A stretch of 37,309 nucleotides of DNA from Symbiodinium natans (taxonomy: Eukaryota > Sar > Dinophyceae > Suessiales > Symbiodiniaceae): assembly GCA_905221605.1 (NCBI GenBank), contig CAJNDS010001038.1:2501-39809 (forward strand), in the 5' to 3' direction. Both the position numbers and the translations under genes were made by a program. Of this stretch, positions 26,226 to 34,977 are shown piece by piece; the stretch's first letter is position 1; each line of letters begins with the position of its first letter. Under the pieces are notes generated by a model. That model ran no database searches. It saw only the letters and a list, made by a program, of their open reading frames with translations, and was not told where the DNA came from.

Positions 26226-26341
26226 CTGCTTTCCATGCTTGGAAGTCTTTCTGACTTAGTAAGTCTACTTCGTACCCCCTAGAAGCCCTTTAAGAATCCC
26301 CCTAGCCCAACTTACTAACCCTGCTTACAGGCCCACGGCAC

Positions 26342-26998
26342 CTGCTTTCCATAGAGCCACTTGCACATGCACTCGCCATCGGTGTTGATAAGCGGCTCGA
26401 AACATTCCATGTGTCGTTCTTGGCAATGTTTCTTGGTGTCTGGATAGAAAACACAAGCCACACTAATGCGTGACTCGGAGCTTGTGATCTTGTGCCATTC
26501 CTTCTCATAAACTCCGGGAAAGCTCACGATAGTCTCGTCCTTGCTGTTGGCCATGACGCGGCCACTGAACTTGGCAGGTGGTGCGCGGTACGGCTTCAAG
26601 GCGCCTGCAAGATCACGATATTGAACGCGATTTGGGTCTTCTCCGAGTAGCTTCTGAATGAACATGATCTCCCCGACTTGCGACCGCCCAACACCAGGCA
26701 TTGTAAGCTCGGCCCCGGCTTCATCCGACACATCCAAAACGTCTCCGTCGCTATCATCACCACCGTCCTCCTCGGAGTCTCTCACTCTTTCCGCAAGCTT
26801 TTTGAGGCGCCTCATGTGACGCCTGATGTGCTTGTGTGGTTCAGGGTAATCCGCGGTCCACTTGAACTCTTTGAAGTGCTCAGCATCCAGCTCGGCATAC
26901 CTCTTGAAGTGCTTCTTCAAGTAGTCACAAGTACTTTCCAGCGCTCGCTTGTCGTACACAACGATAAGCGTGTGGTTGAGCTCATAAGCCTTCAACAC
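26342..26998 (-). CDS. Module B, main exon (unrecognised family)
   Basis: Minus strand. The first codon is GTG after the AAG|G acceptor (26999), so this is an internal exon. About 219 codons: VLKAYELNHTLIVVYDKR; a basic helix; acidic linker (EEDGGDDSDGD); PGVGRSQVGEIMFIQK; SFPGVYEKEWHKI; then the Cys/His-rich CVFYPDTKKHCQERHMECF and DGECMCKWLYGKQ. It leaves through CAG|GTGCCG at 26341. Joining this to 26225 gives WLYGKQ-EPWGCYWFYRWF, which aligns without gaps to WLYDKKQSWGCKWFHAWY of module C. No known family recognised; conserved Cys/His spacing suggests metal binding or disulfides. Confidence 0.7.
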
Positions 26999-27229
26999 CT
27001 TTCCCAGTCAAACTCACACAGACACGCCATAAATAGTGCATGCAAGCAGCTTAGACTTGCAAACACAGCTCGAACAAGCCCGTGGCCCAAACATTCAATA
27101 TTGCGTCGTAGAAAGCGGGTAGAAGAAGATGGGACGCTTTAATTACTTCACATGTTTTACTACGTACGTTCTGCCCGCGTAGACCATCGTAGACCCCAAA
27201 CAGTGAGAGATTATGCGAGCCCAGACGGT

Positions 27230-27450
27230 CAAAACCGACGACAGTTTCGCATTTGAGCTTCGCGTTTGATGAACACAGATTTCCGGGAGCGACGACAGTT
27301 GCGCATTTCGCAAACCCAAACGTCCAAGCGCGAGAAAATTTTCTTTTTCGCGTTTGGCGAACGCAGACGTCCAAGAGTGACGACAATTTCGCATTTGGAG
27401 AGCCCGGACGTCCAAAAGTCACGACAGTTTCACCTTTCGCGAACAAGGCC
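27230..27450. repeat. Degenerate tandem repeat, about 50-60 bp
   Basis: Four or so units built on GACGTCCAAGAGTGACGACA, (T)TTCGCATTTGG and GCGAACGCAG recur with drift. Lies between modules C and B, so it is probably intronic or intergenic. Frames through it are repeat artefacts. Confidence 0.7.
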
Positions 27451-27670
27451 TTGAACCCAGAAGCCCAAACAAAAAGATGAAAGTTTCGAGGGCGGCGACC
27501 GCATGCCAGCAGGCTTCGAGAAAAAACGCACGGTCCAGGCCGCGGGCGGTGGCCTTGCGCGGAGCGCGGCGCACTCGATCTAGCCCCTCTTACCCTAAAC
27601 CCTAATAAACCCCTAAGCTCCTAAAGCCTAAACCCGGAACCCTTTAGTGTTGACACAGTTCGGGGAGTTT

Positions 27671-28024
27671 TCAGCGCCAAGTCACCTTCTTGTACCAGGC
27701 ATGGAACCACTTGCATCCCCAGGATTGCTTCTTATCATAGAGCCAACCGCACATACATTTGTAGCCATCGATCTTAAGCTGAATTGCACCGGCAATATCT
27801 TGCATGTCTTGCTTGCTGCAGTGCGAGTGTGCATGGTCAAACTCACAGGCAACGCTCATGTCATCGCCACGATTTCGGACTGTCCGCTGTGCACGCTTCA
27901 ATTGCTTGAAGTAGATGCCTGGGAAACTAGCGAAGGTTTCCACGGCCTCTTTATTGCTCACTTCTGCCAGGAACAGTTCTTCGTCCGAATCGTCGCCTCT
28001 TGCAACGCACTGACAAGAAGCCAT
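27671..28024 (-). CDS. Module C: small Cys-rich protein or terminal exon (unrecognised family)
   Basis: Minus strand, 117 codons from ATG at 28024 (MASCQC...) to TGA at 27671. Acidic start, then SFPGIYFKQLKR, DDMSVACEFDHAHSHCSK and DGYKCMCGWLYDKKQSWGC, then WFHAWYKKV. It is clearly homologous to the C-terminal half of module B (SFPG.Y, AC.F, HC, DG.CMC.WLY.K, W.C.WF..W). It lacks the VVYDK and GRSQ domains. The longer frame upstream uses a TTG and is unlikely. Either a short paralogue or the last exon of a third copy. Confidence 0.65.
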   Translation of the reverse strand: MASCQCVARGDDSDEELFLAEVSNKEAVETFASFPGIYFKQLKRAQRTVRNRGDDMSVACEFDHAHSHCSKQDMQDIAGAIQLKIDGYKCMCGWLYDKKQSWGCKWFHAWYKKVTWR

Positions 28025-28094
28025 TACTCCGAGTGGAATCTGGGATAATCTGGGATATCCTGAGCCAAGGTTGACCAAGGAAACGGCTGCCCTA

Positions 28095-28290
28095 AACTCT
28101 AAACCCTAAACCCTAAACCCCAAACCCTAAACCCTAAACCCTAAACCCTAAACCTTCAGACTTTGGCGATCCGTCTCGGGCATGGTGCAACGCGACGGCT
28201 GAAGTTGACAGACTCTACCCTTTAAACCCTAACCCTAAACCCTAAACCCTATAACCCTAAGCCCTATAAACCCTGAACCCTGAGCCCTGA
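28095..28290 (-). repeat. Two CCCTAAA arrays
   Basis: About 28095-28155 and 28218-28290, separated by a 60-bp island with a minus-strand CAACTTCAG acceptor-like site. Confidence 0.85.
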
Positions 28291-28456
28291 TTTTAGTGGG
28301 CGTTGAACTTTGTCCCGGGATTCTACAGTGCGGGGTGCCGGGGAAAGCGGCATAGTTCTCTGTAGGGATCTAAGAGGAGTATGTGTAGGCATTTTTCTAT
28401 TTTGCGCACGCGAAAGGGTTTGTTTCAAACATCAGCTTAAATCTCCTTCGTGTAAA

Positions 28457-28621
28457 TATGTATGAATATATATATATATATATATACACACACTACATAC
28501 TACATACTGCATACTACATACAATATACTATATACTATATACCATATACTATATATGCTATGTATACAAAATATATATATATATATATACATATATAGTT
28601 ACTATATATACACAGTTTTTG

Positions 28622-28657
<36 letters not shown>

Positions 28658-28735
28658 GTACATATGTACATATGCATATACATATGCAATATACATACAT
28701 TCATATATATATATATATACCCACACACCTACATC
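28457..28735. repeat. AT/TATACA-rich microsatellite block
   Basis: Several (AT)n runs of 16-30 nt joined by ACATACT, ATATACTAT and ATGTACATATG words. Strongly self-complementary and the most AT-rich segment of the window. The Tyr-Ile run in a minus-strand frame is a repeat artefact. Confidence 0.95.
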
Positions 28736-28859
28736 TGAGGACGCGCCCCATGCGCCCCGCATGTTGTTCGCGCTTGGGGTGTCCAAGACGTCCCATCTGA
28801 GACTCGCAGACCTGATGCCTATACCCTGAAACCATAAACCCCAAATAAACTACCCTAGG

Positions 28860-28990
28860 CTCTAAATTCTAAACCCCAAACCCTAAACCCTAAAACCCCA
28901 AACCCTAAACCCCTAAACCCCAAACCCGAAACCCTAAGCCGTAAACCCCAAACCCTAAACCCTAAACCCCAAGCCCTAAACCCTAAACCC
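28860..28990 (-). repeat. CCCTAAA/CCCCAAA array
   Basis: Mixed CCCTAAA and CCCCAAA units in front of the 29.0-kb island. Confidence 0.9.
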
Positions 28991-29005
28991 TGGGGCCGGC
29001 ACCAG

Positions 29006-29083
29006 GACGGAGCGCCGCTGGTGAGGCCTGGCATCCGCGCGGCGTGGGCGATCTCCTTGGTGGAGCCGCCTCCGGACATCGAG
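29006..29083 (+). CDS. Candidate micro-exon on the plus strand
   Basis: Acceptor CACCAG|G, 26 codons (DGAPLVRPGIRAAWAISLVE..), donor GAG|GTTTAGGG provided by the telomere-like array that starts at 29084. The minus strand is also open (SGGGSTKEIAHAARMPG) but has no AG acceptor next to it, so plus is favoured here. Product unknown. Confidence 0.3.
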
Positions 29084-29220
29084 GTTTAGGGTTTAGGGTT
29101 TAGGGTTTAGGGTTTAGGGTTTAGGGTTTAGGGTTTAGGGTTTAGGGTTTAGGGTTTAGGGTTTAGGGTTTAGGGTTTTGGGTTCAGGGTTGAGGGTTTA
29201 GGGTTTTGGGTTTAGGGTAC
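29084..29220 (+). repeat. TTTAGGG telomere-like array
   Basis: About 13 perfect TTTAGGG units, then degenerate ones. Confidence 0.95.
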
Positions 29221-29398
29221 AGGGGTGAGAAAGGGTGCAGGACTGAGGCCTGACTAACACCCTAACACCCCAAACCCTAATCACTACCGGGGATCCGAAG
29301 TATGGGCCCTTAATTTGGGTTCCCGGTTATATCACCCTGGTCTACACTATACAGACTATACATAATAAAGGCCCATACTAAGGGCCCCTGGTTCCAAC

Positions 29399-29501
29399 CT
29401 TGGAAAGTACTACGAATCCAAAGAAGCTTCGCTTTTGCATCTTCGGCTGGCGGTTCCTTTCGGGCTTTGCGGCGGTGAGTTGCCCGTTGGAATGTGTCCG
29501 G
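29399..29501 (-). CDS. Candidate exon, basic unknown protein
   Basis: Minus strand, acceptor CTTTGCAG|C, frame PDTFQRATHRRKARKEPPAE.., donor CAAG|GTTGGA. Lys/Arg-rich with an Ala/Lys helix. Good polypyrimidine acceptor but not AG|G. Product unknown. Confidence 0.33.
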
Positions 29502-29712
29502 CTGCAAAGACTGCGCCCGAACGGGTCTTTAGGAGTTCAGGGCTTAAGAGTTTCGGTTGTTCAAGGAGTTTAGGGTTTAAGAGTTTCATTTTGTCGAGGA
29601 GTTTAGGGTTTCAGAGTTTCGGTTTTGCAGGTTCAGGGCTTAAGGGTTTGGAGAGTTTAGGGGTGCCGCAACCGTCTATAGACCCCAAACCCTACCAGCG
29701 CCACACACTCAC

Positions 29713-29776
29713 TCGCGCCTGTCTCTTCAGCAAACTCCTTGACCTTTCCTTTGACCTTGGCGGCCATGCCTTCGCG
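29713..29776 (-). CDS. Candidate micro-exon, Lys-rich
   Basis: Minus strand, AAAG|C acceptor, frame REGMAAKVKGKVKEFAEETG, consensus donor A|GTGAGT. Short helical basic segment. Product unknown. Confidence 0.35.
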
Positions 29777-30291
29777 CTTTAGGTGATCAGGGCTTCTGAG
29801 TGTGGGCTTTGGGAGACAAGGTGACAAGGGGCCACTTAGGGTTTACTTAGCCCTCAGCCCTAAACCCTAAACCCTGTTAGGGGGTTCGGGGCTTGTGGCG
29901 CCTACTGGTTTAGGGTCTCTTGGGCCTGGGGTTGAAAACTCAGGGTTTACGGGTTTATCGCTTCCGGTGCCGGGTCCCTAAACCTGTAATTCGAAGTCTA
30001 CAACTGATGCCTTTTGCCCTGTTTACCTTCAACCTCCCCCCCCCCCCCCCCCCAAACAGCCAAACAGCAAAAATGCGGACCCTTTGTTCGTCGCATGATA
30101 TGGTCTTTTCAGGCTCCTCGCCTTGCACTTTCGGGGTCACCCCAAAGCATGAACCTTTTGGGGGGGGGTAACCAGATCCCTCAGTCCTAAACTAGACCTC
30201 CGGAGTAACCTAGGAATCAAAACGGCACCCTCCTTGGTTTTAAAGAGGCTTAACCCTAAACCCGAAACCCGACAAAAAGGAAAAACGGTCC

Positions 30292-30563
30292 TACTTCGAG
30301 GTTCAGAGTACCTCTTAACCCAAGAATTGCTGTATATCTAACCCGTAACCATATTGGAGCACTTCAGGGGCCTATAAGTGGGTGATAAGTACAGATATAA
30401 CTGGTCCTAGACCCTAAACCCTAAACCCTAAACCCTAAACCCTAAACCCTAAACCCTAAACCCTAAACCCTAAACCCTAAACCCTAAACCCCAAACCAAA
30501 CCCTAGCAACCCTAATGGGAATCAGATATTATGCGGTTCATCAGTACCCTGAACCTCCAAGTA
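30292..30563. mobile_element. 272-bp foldback element enclosing a telomere-like array
   Basis: Left end TACTTCGAGGTTCAGAGTAC and right end the inverse of TACTTGGAGGTTCAGGGTAC: 20-bp terminal inverted repeats with two mismatches. The left body resembles 18526-18640. A (CCCTAAA)n tract fills about 30405-30500. Same family as 20753-20895 but expanded by the heptamer array. Confidence 0.7.
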
Positions 30564-30622
30564 GTAAACCCTAAACCCTAAACCCTAAACCCTAAACCCT
30601 AAACCCTAAACCCCCAAGTAGC

Positions 30623-30691
30623 AAGCCCAACAACAAGAGGATCCGGGCCTGGCAGGCCCGCTTTGGAGTAGCCCATCTTGTCCGAGGCGGC
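30623..30691 (-). CDS. Candidate micro-exon, unknown protein
   Basis: Minus strand, acceptor TTCCCAG|G, frame AASDKMGYSKAGLPGPDPLV.., GC donor possible at 30622. Between a CCCTAAA array (30565-30612) and a TTTGGGG/TTTAGGG array (30718-30900). Product unknown. Confidence 0.38.
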
Positions 30692-30717
30692 CTGGGAAGC
30701 ACTCAAGGGCCGCAGGG

Positions 30718-30900
30718 TTTCGGGTTTCGGGTTTTGGGGTTTAGGGTTTGGGTTTAGGGTTTAGGGTTTGGGGTTTAGGGTTTGGGGTTTAGGGTTTGGG
30801 GTTTGGGGTTTAGGGTTTAGGGTTTAGGGTTTGGGGTTTGGGGTTTGGGGTTTGGTAGGGTTTGGGGCTTAGAGTTCAGGGTTTGGGGTTTGGGGTTGAG
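30718..30900 (+). repeat. Mixed TTTAGGG/TTTGGGG array
   Basis: About 24 heptamers alternating TTTAGGG and TTTGGGG. Followed by a 19-nt poly-G (30940-30958). A strong G-quadruplex candidate on the plus strand. Confidence 0.92.
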
Positions 30901-31089
30901 GGTGTATGGTTTGGGGTGTGCGGTTTAGGAACGGGGCTTGGGGGGGGGGGGGGGGGGGCGGGTAACCTCGAAAACGATATGCCCCCCGTTCACCTTTCTT
31001 TCAAAGGCTCACAGGCACCTTTGAAAGCGTTCGCGCCCAAAACCCTCTTGCGGTCTGGTGCCGAGACAAGAAGAGGTTGTCTAGGATGT

Positions 31090-31175
31090 ACCCTAAACCC
31101 TGAACCCTGAACCCTAAACCCTAACCCTAAACCCTAAACCCTAAACCCTAAACCCTAAACCCTAAACCCTAAACC
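31090..31175 (-). repeat. CCCTAAA array
   Basis: Mostly perfect CCCTAAA units, ending just left of the composite satellite block. Confidence 0.92.
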
Positions 31176-31242
31176 CATTTGGAGATTAGGGTTTATGGGG
31201 TTTAGGGTTCGGAGTTCAGGCTTAAGCCACCCCGGCAGCCCC

Positions 31243-31373
31243 GTCACTTGTGCCCACGCGATCGCGGTCACTTGTGCCCACGCGGTTTCGGGTCACTTGC
31301 GCCCACGTACCCCGTCACTTGTGCCCACGTACCCCGTCACTTGTGCCCACGTACCCCGTCACTTGTGCCCACG
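31243..31373 (+). repeat. GTCACTTGTGCCCACG tandem repeat, 6 copies (left arm)
   Basis: Copies start at 31243, 31267, 31292, 31314, 31336 and 31358; the last four are on an exact 22-bp period with a GTACCCC linker. The inverse word GGGCACAAGTGAC recurs at 32451-32588, so the block 31243-32588 is flanked by inverted arrays. Confidence 0.93.
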
Positions 31374-31379
31374 TTTCTG

Positions 31380-31847
31380 GGGGGGTGGGGGGGTGGGGAG
31401 GGGGGGGGGATAAGAATAAGCTTGTTTGAGGCGGTCAACACAACCACATCCAGTCAACCACATCCAGTCCCAACGGGTGAGGAAGCTTGTTTGACGCGCT
31501 CAACACAACCGCATCCAGTCACCCGCCCTGCGATAAGAATAACCTTGTTTCATGCCACACCAAATTCAGTCACCCGCCCTGGAAACGGGTGAGGGGAGGG
31601 CGGAGGGGGGGCAACACAACCACATCCAGTCAACCACATCCAGTCCTAACGGGTGAGGGAGGGGGGAGGGGGGTGGAGGGGGGGGACAAGAATAAGCTTG
31701 TTTGACGCGCTCAACACAACCGCATCCAGTCACCCGCCCTGCAACGGGGGGAGGGGGAAGGGGGGGGGGATAAGAATAAGCTTGTTTGACGCCACACACC
31801 ACACCCAGTCACCCGCCCTGGAAACGGGTGAGGGGATGGGGGGGGGT
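31380..31847 (+). repeat. Satellite with GATAAGAATAAGCTTGTTTGA units
   Basis: Units start near 31409, 31532, 31685 and 31769 and combine a GATAAGAATAAGCTTG box, a CAACACAACC(A/G)CATCCAGTCA box, ACCCGCCCTG and G-rich (GGGGAGGG) linkers of variable length. The composite units are irregular in length (84-153 bp). No protein-coding support. Confidence 0.88.
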
Positions 31848-32440
31848 TTCGAGGGGCAAAAACGACTGTTGTTGACCAACGCGCCCTGCACGCTCAGCCG
31901 CAGTGCTTGGGAGGGGGTGGAGGGGGAAGGGGGGGGAGGGGGGGGTTGGGCGGGCTGGGCGTCTACAGACATCTGACCCAAGGGGGGCCTCAGGTCAGTT
32001 TGTTTCTGGGTCCAGGCTTTCGAGGGGCAAAAAAACGACTGTTGTTGACCAATGCGCCCTGCACGGTCAGCCGCAGTGCTTGGGAGGGGGTGGAGGGGGA
32101 AGGGGGGGGAGGGGGGGCTTGGGCGGGCTGGGCGTCTACAGACATCTGACCCAAGGGGGGCCTTCCACGCAAGGCCTCAGGTCAGTTGTTTCTGGGTCCA
32201 GGGTTCGGGTTTGGAGGGGCATAAAAACGACTGTTGTTGCCCGATGCGCCCTGCACGGTCAGCCGGAGTGCTTGGGAGGGGGTGGAGGGGGAAGGGGGAA
32301 GGGGGGGCTGGGTGTTTACAGGCATCTGACCCAAGGGAAGCTTTCCACACAAGGCCTCGGGTCAGTTCCTTCTGGGTTCAGGGTTCGGGTTTCGAGGGGC
32401 ATAAAAACGACTGTTGTTGACCAATGCGCCTGCACGGAAG
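31848..32440 (+). repeat. 170-190-bp satellite, about 3.3 copies
   Basis: Units start at about 31848, 32019, 32211 and 32391 with TTCGAGGGGCA(T)AAAAACGAC, then TGTTGTTGACCAA.GCGCC, a GGGGGTGGAGGGGGAAGGGGGG tract shortened below 20 nt in places, ACAGACATCTGACCCAAGG and TCAGGTCAGTT. The last copy is truncated. A conserved CATCTGACCCAAG box suggests recent amplification. Long Gly-rich frames are artefacts. Confidence 0.92.
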
Positions 32441-32450
32441 ACCGACAGGT

Positions 32451-32588
32451 GGGCACAAGTGACAGGTCTGCGTTTTGGCGGGAGGTGGCCCGACGTGCGG
32501 CCCTGCTGTGATTTGAGGCACGTACGCGGGCACAAGTGACCCGCCTAAGGCGGGCACAACTGACCAGCCTAAAGCGGGCACAAGCGAC
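32451..32588 (-). repeat. GGGCACAAGTGAC repeat, 4 copies (right inverted arm)
   Basis: Copies at 32451, 32528, 32552 (GGGCACAACTGAC) and 32576 (GGGCACAAGCGAC), inverse complement of the left arm at 31243-31373. Confidence 0.9.
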
Positions 32589-32764
32589 CGGTCTGCCTTC
32601 TCAATATGAGATACAAAATACACATTAAACTCTAAAACCGGAACCCTTAACACAAAACCCCCAACCCTAAGTCAATTGCTTGGGCTTCTTGACGACGTTT
32701 CGCGTGGCGCTTTGTCTTGTCCACCAGGGTGTTCCGTGCACCGTGCCTGGCGATTTGCACTCAG

Positions 32765-32873
32765 ACCCCCGACCTGCCCTTTTTGCTCCATGCAGCGGCA
32801 TCCTCGCTGAGATTGTGGGCCAAGCCCTCCGCCGGCACACTGGCCAAGAGCCACGGCATTAGCTGCCACTGCC
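32765..32873 (-). CDS. PPR protein, exon 11 (most downstream exon seen)
   Basis: Minus strand, acceptor ATGCAG|G, begins QWQLMPWLLASVPAEGL, the 'QW..aL.LL' start of a PPR repeat in the phase left open by exon 10 (R|R-Q-W register). The second half of the repeat (NLSEDAAAWSKKG) is degenerate. In frame it reaches TGA at 32765-32767, which could be the gene end, or a donor precedes it. Confidence 0.6.
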
Positions 32874-33067
32874 CTGCATGTTCCTTGCGTTGACCCCGAA
32901 ACACTAAACCCTAAACCCTAAAGCCTAAACCCTGAAAGGTCTCGGCTAGAGGTTTGGAGTTTGGGGTTCGGGGTTTAAGACGTCTCAGCGAGGCATTGGC
33001 TTCCCGCACCACCTTATGATAAGGACCCCCCCATCCGGTACCCTCATTTCGGAAGCCACCATATTTC

Positions 33068-33175
33068 GCCGAGCCTCTAAAGCCTCCGCCGCGACGTAGC
33101 AAGTGCCAACGTCCCCATGAATTCGTAAGGCCGGAAGGTGGGCCAGCAGTCGAAGCGCCATCTGCCACTGCCCCC
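33068..33175 (-). CDS. PPR protein, exon 10
   Basis: Minus strand, acceptor GCGAAG|G, 108 bp, GQWQMALRLLAHLPALRI followed by a degenerate helix B (DVGTCYVAAEALEAR). GA donor (GGC|GAAATA). Entry phase 1 fits exon 9, exit phase 1 fits exon 11, and the PPR register counts correctly across both junctions. Confidence 0.72.
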
Positions 33176-33326
33176 CTTCGCAGGACACTGCTTCGGGCGC
33201 TTGTGGTCTAGGGTTTCAGGCTTTAGGGCTTCAGGTTTGAAGTTTAGAGGGTCTATATAAGGTTCAGAGTCTTGGGTTTTGTGGTTGTGGCTGTCTGATA
33301 CATGTCACAAAAACCATGGGACTTGC

Positions 33327-33848
33327 CTCTCTCGCATGAACTGATGCCGGCATTGCAGCTGATGCTGTCCGGAGCGACTTGGTTCGCCAGCATCTGAAAC
33401 AGCAGGCTCAATGCCAGCGGCCACCGTCCCTGCCTCCCACATGCATTGATGGTGGCATTGAAGCTGATTCGGTCTGCTTCAATCGTATTGCTCTGCATCT
33501 CTTGGAGCAAATACCAAGCCTGCTGCCACTCTCCACATTCCGCACAGGCAGACAGCGCTGCATTGCAGGTGACGGCGCTAGCTTCCACCCCCATGAGATG
33601 CAGCTCAGCAAACAGCTGAAGCGCAAGCTGCCAACACCTGGCTGCCTCACAAGCCGAGATGGCGGCCCCGAAGACCACCGCACTTGCCTGGACTCTGGCA
33701 GGGCCCATGTCAGCAAGCACCTGCAGAGCCATCTGCCACTGGCCAGCTTTGGCACAAGCGCTGATGGAGTTCCCGAAGGTCACCACGGAAAGCTCCATCC
33801 GAAGCTCCTGCATCTCTTGGAACAGCCGGAGGGCCGTTTGCCAATGTC
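33327..33848 (-). CDS. PPR protein, exon 9 (five tandem PPR repeats)
   Basis: Minus strand, 522 bp. Starts at AAG|G with GHWQTALRLFQEMQELRM and carries five 35-residue repeats, each with the pattern W..AL.L...M......V.F...ISAC, for example GQWQMALQVLADM and GEWQQAWYLLQEM. Ends SCER|G at GC donor GCAAGT. P-class PPR proteins bind organellar RNA one base per repeat through two helix residues; dinoflagellates have very many. The ATG formerly available at the 5' edge (MSGGSEG) is intronic in this model. Confidence 0.9.
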
Positions 33849-33991
33849 CTTCACTCCCACCCGACACTTAAAACCCCAAGCCGCAGATGGAAGAAGGGCT
33901 TAAGGTTTAGGGTTTGGGTTTTAGGGTTTGGGATGTTGGGGGGCGTCCAGGAAAAAAACTCCGGAGCTCGAGGCTTAGAAAGGCAGTCCTC

Positions 33992-34082
33992 CTGCGCCGC
34001 AGCTACTGATGGAGGCATTGAAACTTGCCGATCCCAGTTGCACTTGCATCGCAGGCATCTCCGAAAGCAGGTGCAACGCCAC
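33992..34082 (-). CDS. PPR protein, exon 8
   Basis: Minus strand, acceptor CTGAAG|G, 91 bp: VALHLLSEMPAMQVQLG then ASFNASISSCGAG, one PPR from helix A to the loop. GA donor (GCAG|GAGGAC). Phase 0 in, phase 1 out, both matching neighbours. Confidence 0.8.
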
Positions 34083-34293
34083 CTTCAGGGCGCAGCCTGC
34101 TCACCCTCAAAAACTCATCCTGGACCCTCTGATTTTCATGTTCCGTGCTGTGCATGAACCGAAAAAGATGTTCATGCAAAAACAACGAAGATTTTGAGGG
34201 GTGGGGCGATAAGGGTGCAATACTCCACATTCTACTCATACGGGGGCCCTGAGTGAAAATCTCCTGAGCCCCTAAACCCCCCAACTGCCTTGC

Positions 34294-34351
34294 CTCCCAG
34301 CGCTTCTCGCAGGCGCTGATGCTGGCGGTGCAGCTGACGGCATCCGCTGAC
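34294..34351 (-). CDS. PPR protein, exon 7
   Basis: Minus strand, acceptor GGCTTAG|G, 58 bp: SADAVSCTASISACEKRWE, helix B of one repeat plus the W that opens the next. GC donor (GAG|GCAAGG). Joining to exon 8 yields CEKRWE-VALHLLSEM, the exact PPR register. Confidence 0.8.
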
Positions 34352-34564
34352 CTAAGCCGGCAGGGTTGAGTTTCAGGGTCTGGGGTCTGGGAACCCTAAA
34401 CCCTAAACTCTAAACCCTAACCCTAAACTCTAAACCCTTAGATCTCTCTCACACCCAATGAGGGAAACTTGGGTTGGCCCCTTGAAGCCCTCTGAAAAAA
34501 GAGTGCCAAAATGCGCTCCTCTTGAACCCAAGAAGGGAAGATCTAAATATCCTCTGGGCGTGCC

Positions 34565-34695
34565 TTAAACCCTAAACCCTAAATCCTAAACCCTAAACCC
34601 TAAACCCTAAATCCTAAACCCTAAACCCGAAACCCTATATAAATCCTAAACCCTAAACCCTACATCCTAAACCCTAAACCCGAAACCCTGAACCC
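34565..34695 (-). repeat. CCCTAAA array in PPR intron
   Basis: CCCTAAA with CCTAAAT and CCCGAAA variants, just downstream (in gene sense) of micro-exon 6. A TTTAGGG/TTTGGGG array (34795-34905) lies just upstream of it, so the 29-nt exon is bracketed by inverted telomere-like arrays. Confidence 0.9.
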
Positions 34696-34736
34696 GCTGA
34701 GGAAAAGATGCAACACCTCCAAATGTCCGAGTGACA

Positions 34737-34765
34737 GTTGCGCAGCCGCAAGCTCCTCGAGTAGC
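34737..34765 (-). CDS. PPR protein, exon 6 (29-nt micro-exon)
   Basis: Minus strand, acceptor TCTGAG|G, donor AACT|GTCACT. Encodes only about LLEELAAAQ. Spliced to exons 5 and 7 it gives HALQ-LLEELAAAQL-SADAVS, a full repeat of correct length. The micro-exon is recognisable only because the repeat register is fixed. Confidence 0.72.
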
Positions 34766-34931
34766 CTCAGACAGGTTCTGAACTGAGGTTTCGGGTTTGG
34801 GGTGTAGGGTTTGGGGTTTAGGGTTTGGGGTTTAGGGTTTAGGGTTTAGGGTTTGGGGTTTAGGGTGTGGGTTTTAGGGTTAGGGTTTGGGTTTCAGGGT
34901 GTGGGGCCTAACACTCCTAAGCCCAAGGAAC

Positions 34932-34977
34932 TGAAGAGCATGAGCCCAGTGCCCGGCAGCGATACCGGCGTTGAAGC
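34932..34977 (-). CDS. PPR protein, exon 5
   Basis: Minus strand, acceptor CTCCCAG|G, 46 bp: FNAGIAAGHWAHALQ, GT donor (CTTCA|GTTCCT). The repeat joined from exons 4 and 5 is short by about ten residues before FNA and lacks CEK before GHW, so a further micro-exon between 34978 and 36319 may be missing from this model, or the gene is decaying. Confidence 0.68.

Noticed and set aside
28025-28078. N-terminal extension of module C
   Set aside because: The extended frame begins with TTG, not ATG. The first ATG in frame is at 28024.
28535-28786. Tyr/Ile-rich minus-strand frame
   Set aside because: AT microsatellite artefact.
31566-32511. Gly- or Pro-rich frames up to 202 codons on both strands
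   Set aside because: Readings of the G-rich satellite. Frame maintenance depends on repeat unit length and there is no splice or motif support.
32680-32862. 60-codon plus-strand frame over the PPR exon 11 area
   Set aside because: The minus strand shows the PPR start QWQLMPWLL in the phase and register demanded by exon 10; the plus frame has no features.
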